DNA from: an uncultured Planctomycetota bacterium
GTDB taxonomy: Bacteria > Planctomycetota > Planctomycetia > Pirellulales > Thermoguttaceae
Assembly: GCA_902797455.1 (NCBI GenBank)
Contig: CADBTE010000230.1
Span: forward strand, 1 to 6,516
Length of the DNA stretch: 6,516 bases
Direction: 5' to 3'
The notes beneath the pieces are model-generated. The model searched no databases, was not told where the DNA came from, and was given only the letters and a program-made list of their open reading frames with translations. The position numbers and the translations under genes were made by a program. Below, in pieces: positions 1 to 5,233 of the stretch (the stretch's first letter is position 1; each line of letters opens with the position of its first letter).

Positions 1-98
1 ATTGTAAAACCGTAGGAGGTTTTCGCTTCCGCCCGAGTATTTATTCTATACTGGCAGTAGTGTGGTGTACTGGCTTTGAGTGAGGCAAAGGTCGTCGT

Positions 99-566
99 AT
101 GGGGTCGACGCAAATACCGCTTCGTTTTGAGGGACACGGAACTCGGCTTTACTTTCCGGGCGAGACTCTTGCCGGGAGCTACTCGCTGATGGATTTTGCC
201 GATGAGGCGATCGAGACCGTCGAGGTCTCGGTACTGTGGCACACCGAGGGAAAGGGGAACGAAGATTTTGGCGTTCACGCCTTCTGGCGCCGGTCACTGA
301 AAGCCGGCGACTGGATCGATCCGCGTACGCCGGGGCGTTTTAGCGTGACGCTCCCCAATTCTCCCTTAAGTTACGAAGGGGAACTTGTGAAAATTTACTG
401 GGTGGTCCGTATTCGGCTCTTCTTCGCCGACGGAAGTCAAGAGGTTGTGGAACATCCGTTTCGTTTGGGGAATATCTCCTCGATTCGAATGCTCCGCGCG
501 CTTCATTCCACCGAAGAGACCGACGATCGACGAGGGACCGGCCCAATGACGGAGGTGCTGCAGTGA
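99..566 (+). CDS. Arrestin-like beta-sandwich protein (hypothetical)
   Basis: This is a 155-residue soluble protein with no signal peptide or membrane segment. Its pattern resembles the arrestin_N/SpoOM-type beta-sandwich. 'LYFPGETLAGSY' (residues 17-28) matches the usual opening strand pair, residues 38-46 form an alternating strand, and 'FSVTLPNSPLSYEGELVKIYWVVRIRL' spans 81-107 as the 'F.LP..P.SY.G....Y.V.V' signature. A further strand lies near 108-123, followed by a charged tail (137-155) with no predicted fold. Arrestin-like proteins are generally adaptors without catalysis; a binding or scaffold role here is inferred from the fold only. The start is well fixed: an in-frame TGA lies at 81-83 and ATG 99 is the first start after it. 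The upstream GAGG (82-85) is 13 bases away, a poor SD. The last codons overlap the ATPase gene by 4 bases, implying co-translation. The fold call is a pattern match by eye. Confidence 0.85.
   Translation: MGSTQIPLRFEGHGTRLYFPGETLAGSYSLMDFADEAIETVEVSVLWHTEGKGNEDFGVHAFWRRSLKAGDWIDPRTPGRFSVTLPNSPLSYEGELVKIYWVVRIRLFFADGSQEVVEHPFRLGNISSIRMLRALHSTEETDDRRGTGPMTEVLQ
551..556 (+). promoter_or_regulatory. Shine-Dalgarno site of the P-loop ATPase gene
   Basis: GGAGGT sits inside the 3' end of the arrestin-like gene. It leaves 6-7 bases before the GTG at 563, which is optimal spacing. It supports GTG 563 as the true start and fits translational coupling through the GTGA stop/start overlap (563-566). Confidence 0.8.
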
Positions 567-1327
567 GCTTGGCCGAAGAAGTTTACGATCCGATCTATAA
601 CCCGTTCTCGGTCCGCTACGTCCAGCCGGGGGCGATTCCCTTTCATTTCGACTCTCTTTTGCTGGAACGTTTTCGCGCCGAGTCTCCCGAACGGTTCGGG
701 CATTATCTCTGCGAGGCGATTTCGCTGCGCCAAGAGGCCTCGACGTGGGTCGGATGCCGTCTGCTGGCCGAGCGATTGGAACAGACCCAGTTTCGCGGGC
801 AGATCGTCGGTCCGCACGGGAGCGGAAAATCGACCCTTATGTGCTCGCTTCGGCCCGCGCTCGAAGCCATCGGCTGCCGGGTCTTCTCTTGGGAACTGCA
901 CGACCAGCAGAGCTTTCTGACCGGTGAGTTTTGGGACGAGATAGACCGGTTCCTTCGTTCCTCCGACGTCCCGCGCGGCCGTCAGGGTTCAAATATTCTC
1001 TTCCTCGACGGCTTTGAGCAGCTGTCATTTATCCAAAGACTGCGTCTGCGCAAGTATTGCCGTGACCGGAAAATGGGGCTGGTCCTGACCACTCATCTGC
1101 CGGTCTTCGGGCTGCCGATCCTGTTCAAGACAGCCGCGTCGCTGGAGACTGTCCGGCACTTGGTTCACTACTTGGTCGACGACGAGAGTTTCACGGTGGG
1201 CGAAGAGGATGTGAAAACCCTCTACGCCCAAAACCGGGGGAACTGCCGGACGATTCTGTTCGATCTGTACGATCGCTTTGAGGATGCCTGTATCCCCGGG
1301 CTGGGGCATGGCAAGCACTTCGTCTAA
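563..1327 (+). CDS. P-loop ATPase (AAA+/STAND-like), partner of the arrestin-like protein
   Basis: This is a 254-residue cytosolic NTPase. Walker A is GPHGSGKST (residues 83-91, Lys89). Walker B is ILFLDGFEQL (145-154, Asp149), with a Glu at 152 rather than directly after the Asp. 'LVLTTHLP' (173-180) sits where a sensor-1 strand is expected. 'NRGNCR' (224-229) resembles the GNxR sensor-2/lid motif of AAA+, Cdc6-like and STAND ATPases. No arginine finger is evident. Residues 1-80, containing 'NPFSVRYVQPGAIPFHF', match no domain I recognise and may bind the partner. The GTG start at 563 has a strong SD and a 4-base overlap with the upstream stop, so the two genes form one operon and probably one complex. 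The gene ends in tandem stops TAA-TAG (1325-1330). ATP binding is well supported; hydrolysis, substrate and process are unknown. Confidence 0.9.
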   Translation: MSLAEEVYDPIYNPFSVRYVQPGAIPFHFDSLLLERFRAESPERFGHYLCEAISLRQEASTWVGCRLLAERLEQTQFRGQIVGPHGSGKSTLMCSLRPALEAIGCRVFSWELHDQQSFLTGEFWDEIDRFLRSSDVPRGRQGSNILFLDGFEQLSFIQRLRLRKYCRDRKMGLVLTTHLPVFGLPILFKTAASLETVRHLVHYLVDDESFTVGEEDVKTLYAQNRGNCRTILFDLYDRFEDACIPGLGHGKHFV

Positions 1328-1342
1328 TAGGGACGGTGGCTT

Positions 1343-2641
1343 TTACAGCCGGATGAACTTTTTGGCCCGATACATGCAGTACATAATGAACCACAGGACA
1401 CAGAAGCCGCAGAAGGTCCTCAGCGCGGGGTAGTAACCGCCGATGTACTGCTCCAATCCGTAGAGGAACTTATGGGAGATCTCATCCAGGTTATAGATGT
1501 GCGCGAACATATAGCAGAAGATGGAGTTCATTCCGATCACCCGCAGGAAGGTGGCGCAAAGCGGCAATCCCCAAATGTCGTAGATCAGGTAAAAGAGGGC
1601 CAGCAATAGGAACGACAGCCCTCCGGCGAAAAGGGTCATCGACCCGGTCCAGAGGTGTTTGATCATCGGGGAGTAGAAGAACGACTCGGCCGGAAGCTTG
1701 GCCCAGAACCAGCCGGCGGCGCCCAGAACAAGACCGCCGACCAGCAGGATACCGAAGGTCATGTACATCGGTCCTTTGGTGAAATCTTGGTACGCCCGGT
1801 CGCGGGCGTCTTTGATCATTCCCCCGGCGATGCTTCCCAGCAGGGAGGTGACGCCGAAAGTCAGGGTACTGAGGACCCAGGTATAGTGGTAACTGGACGA
1901 AAACGCGCCGGCGGCCCAATCGTAACCGTCGCGCCAGCGGCCTAAGACTTTGCGCTCAATAAACTCGGCGAAATTCAAATCGGGCTGGTACGAGCCGTTG
2001 CCGCAAAGGCCGTAACTGTCCTGGCCGTGGCCCCATTTCATCGCGGCCCAAAAACCGGCCAAAAGAAGGAAGGCGGTCAGAAGCTGCCAGCGGCGGCGGA
2101 AGCAAAGGAAGCAGACGGCCGCGATGAGGTAGCCGGCGGCGATTGCCTGGAGGGTATTGGAGTAAAGGCGAAGCCCCTCGATTTTGAGGTTGAGCAGGTT
2201 TCCCTGAACAATCATTCCGCAAACCCAAAGGAGAATCACTCGGCGGGCCAGACGGAAAATAAGGCGCGGCGAAAATTTCCCGCCGCTTCGGGAGCAGTAG
2301 CGCGCCAAAGAAAACGGGATGGTCACCCCGGCCATAAACATAAACAGCGGCATGATCAAATCCCAAGCGGTGAACCCCTCCCAGGGGACGTGATTCAGCT
2401 GAGGAGGAATCTTAGCGAGGAAGGGATACTTCGTGGTGAGCGAAGCCAGAGGGCCGGTCAAGAGCGAGGAAAGGATGGACCCTAACGCGAAGAGAAAGAA
2501 AAGATCGAACCCCCGCAGCGCGTCGAGAGAGACGATTCGCTTCGGAAGGGAGGGAATCGGCTTGGACGGCGTACTGGCAGGCGCGGGGGAGGGAGTGGGG
2601 GTGATCTGGATATTCTCTCGTCTGTAATCTTGACGTGCCAT
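1343..2641 (-). CDS. NagX/HGSNAT-like membrane acyltransferase (DUF5009/COG4299-type)
   Basis: This is a 432-residue polytopic membrane protein related to heparan-alpha-glucosaminide N-acetyltransferase and bacterial NagX, which move an acyl group from acetyl-CoA across a membrane onto a sugar. Family marks in order are 'SLDALRGFD' (38-46), 'NHVPWEGFTAWDLIMPLF' (83-100), 'NTLQAIAAGYLIAA' (162-175), 'FIERKVLGRW' (227-236), 'SPMIKHLWTGSM' (324-335) and 'VIGMNSIFCYM' (368-378). His84 aligns by eye with the acetyl-accepting histidine of human HGSNAT (His269). Roughly ten hydrophobic segments follow a Pro/Ser/Thr-rich cytosolic tail (13-32). The ATG at 2641 has a good SD (2654-2647). It is the last gene of the minus-strand cluster, with a possible promoter of its own at 2729-2701. 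The natural acceptor is unknown; it could be an envelope glycan or lipid. It could alternatively be a non-catalytic relative, but retention of His84 argues against that. Confidence 0.9.
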   Translation of the reverse strand: MARQDYRRENIQITPTPSPAPASTPSKPIPSLPKRIVSLDALRGFDLFFLFALGSILSSLLTGPLASLTTKYPFLAKIPPQLNHVPWEGFTAWDLIMPLFMFMAGVTIPFSLARYCSRSGGKFSPRLIFRLARRVILLWVCGMIVQGNLLNLKIEGLRLYSNTLQAIAAGYLIAAVCFLCFRRRWQLLTAFLLLAGFWAAMKWGHGQDSYGLCGNGSYQPDLNFAEFIERKVLGRWRDGYDWAAGAFSSSYHYTWVLSTLTFGVTSLLGSIAGGMIKDARDRAYQDFTKGPMYMTFGILLVGGLVLGAAGWFWAKLPAESFFYSPMIKHLWTGSMTLFAGGLSFLLLALFYLIYDIWGLPLCATFLRVIGMNSIFCYMFAHIYNLDEISHKFLYGLEQYIGGYYPALRTFCGFCVLWFIMYCMYRAKKFIRL

Positions 2642-2642
2642 G

Positions 2643-2692
2643 AAAACCTTCCTTAGGGGCAGGGGAGCAAACGCTCGTTAAAACCTTCTTTA
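2643..2692. repeat. Imperfect 13-base direct repeat in the NagX-like leader
   Basis: AAAACCTTCCTTA (2643-2655) and AAAACCTTCTTTA (2680-2692) match at 12 of 13 positions and are offset by 37 bases. The first copy contains the SD of the NagX-like gene on the minus strand; the second provides an SD-like AGAAGG with no gene start after it. Both lie downstream of the candidate promoter, so both would be in the transcript leader. The repeat may be chance or a small duplication. Confidence 0.5.
2647..2654 (-). promoter_or_regulatory. Shine-Dalgarno site of the NagX-like gene
   Basis: Read on the minus strand, AAGGAAGG lies 5 bases before the ATG at 2641. This supports that start over any internal one. 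The same bases are part of an imperfect 13-base direct repeat (2643-2655 and 2680-2692). Confidence 0.7.
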
Positions 2693-2700
2693 TCTCCTCT

Positions 2701-2729
2701 ATTTTAGCGGTTCCGGGAGCTGTGAACAA
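2701..2729 (-). promoter_or_regulatory. Candidate sigma70-type promoter for the NagX-like gene
   Basis: On the minus strand, TTGTTC (2729-2724) and TAAAAT (2706-2701) are separated by exactly 17 bases. The -10 box matches 5 of 6 consensus bases, the -35 only 3 of 6. Transcription would start near 2694, giving a leader of about 50 bases. The box lies in the 102-base gap after the MATE gene, so the acyltransferase may be expressed partly independently of the upstream genes. The call rests on E. coli-type consensus, which may not describe this organism exactly. Confidence 0.4.
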
Positions 2730-2743
2730 GAGCAGTAGAGGCA

Positions 2744-4165
2744 CTAGGAGTTAGCGGCGCCGTCGGCCTGGACGAAACTTTTCTCCCACCGGCTCAAGAG
2801 AATCCTCAGGAGGAAGATAACACTCGAGACGCATATAAAACCGGTCATGATACTCCAGCACCAGTAGATCCCCAGATGGAAATAGTGGATCCCGATCCAC
2901 GGAATCACGGTGAAGAAGGGGATGGAGATAATGGAGACCAACAGTAAAAAACCGGTATCCCCGGCGCCCCGCAGCGCGGAGGCGAAGATCATGCTTCCGG
3001 TATCGAACAGAAGGTAGACGGCGACGAACTTAAGAAGGATCGTCGTCAACGTGTTCAGTGACGCGATCGATTCGGCGTTCCCCCTAAAATAAGCGGCCAG
3101 CAGCAGATGGGGGAAGAAAAAATAGAGGATCATAAAGATCGTCGTGAAGAACAGGCCGATCGTCAGTGACGTTCGTGTGGAGCGCCGGGCAAGGTGAGTT
3201 TGCCCCCGGCCGATGTAGTTGCCGACCAATGTCGTGGCGGCGTTCCCCAGACCGAGAATCGGGAGGAACGTGAGGGAATTGAGGTTGAAAGCGATCGCGC
3301 TGGAAGCCGCCGCGTCGGTGCCGACCATTCCCAGAAGGAGAATGAAGATCGCGGTGATCGCCATTTCAATAGAGAACTGGACCCCTCCCATCCCTCCGAA
3401 TTTCAGCATAAGACGCTGTTGAGAGAAGTTCACACGGCAGCCGCGGATGAAATGGTATCGTCCCTTGGATCGCCGATCGACGCGCCAGGTCAGGAAGAAA
3501 AACAGCCCGAAACGAAGCCACTGCGAAATGGTGGTGGCGATCGCCGCTCCCGTCAGCCCCATAGAGGGGATGGCACGCCAGCCAAAGATCATTACGTAGT
3601 CGAGAACAATATTTAGAGCGATGGCCGACACATTGACGAGCATCACCGTTCGGGTTCTTTTGCGTCCGCTGAAGAACGAGGAGAGAACCTCGTTGCCGAG
3701 CATCGGCGTGACTCCCCACAGAAGCCAGAAGAGGTAGTCACTCTCCATTTTGACGACAGCTTTTTCGTGCCACAGACCGAAGAGCTCATCGAGCCATGGC
3801 ATCAAGAGGAGGTAGAGCGGGGAGATGAGGACCACCAGGAAGAGTCCCTGCCAGATGATCGAACCGATCTTGCGGAACTGCCGCGCTCCGTTGTACTGCG
3901 AGACAAAGGCGTTGGTGTACGCCATAATGCTGAAGGGGAACGACGCGAAGAGCCAAAGGAGCTGACCGGCCGAGAAGGCCGCTGCCATCGCGCCGGGATT
4001 ATACCAAGTTAGAAAGACCCGGTCGGCAAATTGCATCAGGGCGAAGGAACCCGAGGAGATGATCATCGGCAGCGCCAGGTGGAAGACTTCTTTGCCACCG
4101 GCCTGTTTGTTCCACCACCGGTGCCAATAACCCGCGGCGTGATCAGAAGTGTGGGTACCGTTCAT
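2744..4165 (-). CDS. MATE-family multidrug/metabolite efflux transporter (NorM-like)
   Basis: This is a 473-residue inner-membrane antiporter of the usual MATE length, with about twelve hydrophobic segments in two homologous halves. Recognisable marks are 'LALPMIISSGSFALMQFADRVFLTWY' over 30-55, 'IPSMGLTGAAIATTISQW' (199-216), 'GGMGGVQFSIEMAI' (257-270), 'GLGNAATTLVGNYIGRGQ' (305-322) and 'SALRGAGDTG' (396-405). Asp48, Glu267 and Asp388 align by eye with the three membrane acidic residues of NorM (Asp36, Glu255, Asp371), so cation-coupled export is likely. The ATG at 4165 is the only sensible start, as the next Met (34) is inside the first membrane segment; no SD precedes it. It begins 29 bases after the HEAT-lipoprotein stop, which favours one transcript. 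MATE substrates range from drugs to metabolites and lipid precursors, and nothing here fixes the substrate. Confidence 0.95.
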   Translation of the reverse strand: MNGTHTSDHAAGYWHRWWNKQAGGKEVFHLALPMIISSGSFALMQFADRVFLTWYNPGAMAAAFSAGQLLWLFASFPFSIMAYTNAFVSQYNGARQFRKIGSIIWQGLFLVVLISPLYLLLMPWLDELFGLWHEKAVVKMESDYLFWLLWGVTPMLGNEVLSSFFSGRKRTRTVMLVNVSAIALNIVLDYVMIFGWRAIPSMGLTGAAIATTISQWLRFGLFFFLTWRVDRRSKGRYHFIRGCRVNFSQQRLMLKFGGMGGVQFSIEMAITAIFILLLGMVGTDAAASSAIAFNLNSLTFLPILGLGNAATTLVGNYIGRGQTHLARRSTRTSLTIGLFFTTIFMILYFFFPHLLLAAYFRGNAESIASLNTLTTILLKFVAVYLLFDTGSMIFASALRGAGDTGFLLLVSIISIPFFTVIPWIGIHYFHLGIYWCWSIMTGFICVSSVIFLLRILLSRWEKSFVQADGAANS

Positions 4166-4194
4166 CGGTCTGGAACTTGACGGCTTGCGCGCTT

Positions 4195-5058
4195 CTACTT
4201 GAGCGGGTTCATCGAACCTATCGACAGATCCGCGAAGGCCGAGACCTCTTTGGGGGCCTCGGAGGTCTTCCCCTCACGGTAATCGAGGTAGTCGCGCCAA
4301 AGTCCGTAATCGGCGCCGTAACGCTTTTTAGTGACCTTGCCCAGCGCGTTCATCGCCGACAGGCGCAAGGCGCCGTCGTCGAGCGGTTCCCCCTCGAGTC
4401 CCTCGCGCAGCGAGGCGAGCAGTTCGGGGCTTTCGGGGAAGTGGGACAGGCAGCGGAGGATCGTCAGACGCAGATCCTTTCGTTCGTCGTTCTCTTTTTT
4501 CTCACCGGCGTCAATCGAGTAGCCGAGCTCCCGGTAGCGCAGCGACAGAAGCCGGGCGGCCTGGGCACGGGTTTCCAGGACCGCGGCGGTCTGCTGCGCT
4601 TTTTCGGCGTAGGTTCCCAGCGCGTTGGCGGCCGAGATTCTTACTCCGAGCGACTCGTCACGCAAGGCCTCGTTCAGCAGAGGAAGAGCCGGTTTGATAT
4701 CGGCGCCCGCGACGATTTTCCCCAGCGCGTCGATTGCCGCGCGGCGGATGATGGGGTCGGTGGAGCGCTTGTATTCCTGCATCAGCTGGAAGACCAGAAC
4801 CTCCTTTTCATCGACGCCGGCATGGGCCCCTTTTTCTCCTTTTTCCTCGATCAGCTCACGACGGTCTTTTGGCGTGAGAACCCCCGCGATTTTATCGCTG
4901 CGGCGTTCCGTTCCCGGGAAACGGAGGAGAATTTCGTTGTCGGTAGCTATGAAAGGGGTGCTGCACCCCGGCAATACCGCGAGGAAAACTTGGGCGCACA
5001 GGAGAAAAACAAGCGCGCCGGCCGGCCAAAGCGGGTGATGGTTTCTCGGTATGGACAT
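4195..5058 (-). CDS. HEAT-repeat lipoprotein
   Basis: With the ATG at 5058 this is a 287-residue exported lipoprotein. It has a short basic head, a hydrophobic stretch (14-29) and lipobox LPGC with Cys32 as the lipidated residue. The mature part begins 'STPFIATDNEILLRFPGT'. It contains HEAT-type helical repeats with hallmarks 'RRAAIDALGK' (105-114), 'VRISAANALGT' (139-149), a degenerate 'LRLTILRCLSHF' (196-207) and 'ALRLSAMNALGK' (230-241). Leu112/Leu147 and Leu204/Leu239 are each 35 residues apart; the middle pair is 57 apart because of a charged insertion (about 160-195). HEAT repeats make protein-binding scaffolds, so a structural or adaptor role at the membrane is inferred. The frame can be extended to a TTG at 5091, but that would bury the signal peptide behind 11 extra residues. 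No SD is visible. It is first in the minus-strand cluster and divergent from the DUF1570 gene. Confidence 0.9.
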   Translation of the reverse strand: MSIPRNHHPLWPAGALVFLLCAQVFLAVLPGCSTPFIATDNEILLRFPGTERRSDKIAGVLTPKDRRELIEEKGEKGAHAGVDEKEVLVFQLMQEYKRSTDPIIRRAAIDALGKIVAGADIKPALPLLNEALRDESLGVRISAANALGTYAEKAQQTAAVLETRAQAARLLSLRYRELGYSIDAGEKKENDERKDLRLTILRCLSHFPESPELLASLREGLEGEPLDDGALRLSAMNALGKVTKKRYGADYGLWRDYLDYREGKTSEAPKEVSAFADLSIGSMNPLK

Positions 5059-5073
5059 AGGGTGAAAAATGTC

Positions 5074-5102
5074 TTGATGGAATAAAAACAAACTGCTATA
5101 GT
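5074..5102 (+). promoter_or_regulatory. Candidate sigma70-type promoter for the DUF1570 gene
   Basis: TTGATG (5074-5079) and TATAGT (5097-5102) are separated by exactly 17 bases, matching 4 of 6 and 5 of 6 consensus bases. Transcription would begin near 5109, leaving a leader of about 125 bases to the preferred ATG at 5234. The -10 box is the left arm of a perfect inverted repeat whose right arm is the -10 box of the opposing promoter. Confidence 0.5.
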
Positions 5103-5111
5103 GGGACTATA
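5097..5111. repeat. Perfect inverted repeat made of two opposed -10 boxes
   Basis: TATAGT (5097-5102), GGG, ACTATA (5106-5111) is a perfect 6-base dyad with a 3-base centre. Each arm reads TATAGT on its own strand, so the dyad can serve both divergent promoters or be bound by a dimeric regulator. Confidence 0.6.
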
Positions 5112-5134
5112 ACGTTTTTGGACGAGCTGTCCAA
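5106..5134 (-). promoter_or_regulatory. Candidate promoter for the lipoprotein-MATE-acyltransferase cluster
   Basis: On the minus strand, TTGGAC (5134-5129) and TATAGT (5111-5106) are separated by exactly 17 bases; the -35 box is weak (3 of 6) and the -10 box good (5 of 6). Transcription would start near 5099, about 40 bases ahead of the lipoprotein ATG at 5058. It overlaps the plus-strand promoter, so both could not be occupied by polymerase at once. Confidence 0.4.
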
Positions 5135-5145
5135 GAGGATTTTTT
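5118..5145 (+). promoter_or_regulatory. Dyad in the DUF1570 leader followed by a T run (operator or hairpin)
   Basis: TTGGAC (5118-5123), GAGCT, GTCCAA (5129-5134) is a perfect 6-base inverted repeat, with T6 at 5140-5145 five bases later. As RNA it would fold just after the expected plus-strand transcription start. The stem is short and the T run is offset, so it is a poor classical terminator. Equally it may be a protein-binding site covering the minus-strand -35 box. Confidence 0.35.
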
Positions 5146-5224
5146 CCGGTTTCGTCCTATGAAAACGACTAAGGATACTGGCGTGGCGCTGTTTATTGTT
5201 CGACCCTGCGATTGCCTTTGCGCC

Positions 5225-5229
5225 GGAGG
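5225..5229 (+). promoter_or_regulatory. Shine-Dalgarno site favouring the ATG at 5234
   Basis: GGAGG lies 4 bases before ATG 5234, which is short but usable spacing. The earlier in-frame ATG at 5159 has only AGAGGA at 5134-5139, about 19 bases away. The site therefore favours 5234, the start that also gives a normal signal peptide. Confidence 0.5.
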
Positions 5230-5233
5230 CGGG

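Noticed and set aside
14..20. Strong SD-like AGGAGGT near the left edge
   Set aside because: No start codon follows at usable spacing with an extended open frame on the plus strand, and it is 78 bases from ATG 99.
42..52. TATTCT/TATACT as a -10 box for the arrestin-like gene
   Set aside because: TATACT at 47-52 is a fair -10 match, but no -35-like box lies 16-18 bases upstream. The evidence is too weak to list as a promoter.
1328..1350. Terminator between the convergent ATPase and acyltransferase genes
   Set aside because: Only a 4-base stem (GGCT at 1338-1341 with AGCC at 1347-1350) is present, with no T run after it on either strand.
2027..2485. Plus-strand 152-codon open frame opposite the acyltransferase gene
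   Set aside because: It is a low-complexity, charge-rich shadow of a membrane-protein gene whose family motifs are clear on the minus strand.
2665..2676. GAGC-AAAC-GCTC inverted repeat in the acyltransferase leader
   Set aside because: A 4-base stem is expected by chance in a gap of this size and nothing around it strengthens it.
4340..4730. Three copies of a CCCAGCGCGT-type 10-mer (near 4340, 4616 and 4721)
   Set aside because: They encode the recurring NALGK/NALGT/DALGK of the HEAT repeats on the minus strand, so they are explained by the protein and are not an independent DNA repeat.
4177..5085. A 302-codon open frame on the plus strand, antisense to the HEAT lipoprotein gene
   Set aside because: Its codons are exactly in register with those of the minus-strand gene, so it stays open simply because TTA, CTA and TCA codons are avoided there. 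The minus strand has a lipobox and HEAT repeats; the plus-strand translation shows no recognisable domain.
5059..5091. TTG-initiated 11-residue extension of the HEAT lipoprotein
   Set aside because: It would put extra residues before a normal lipoprotein signal peptide, and the likely transcription start near 5099 would leave almost no leader. ATG 5058 is preferred.
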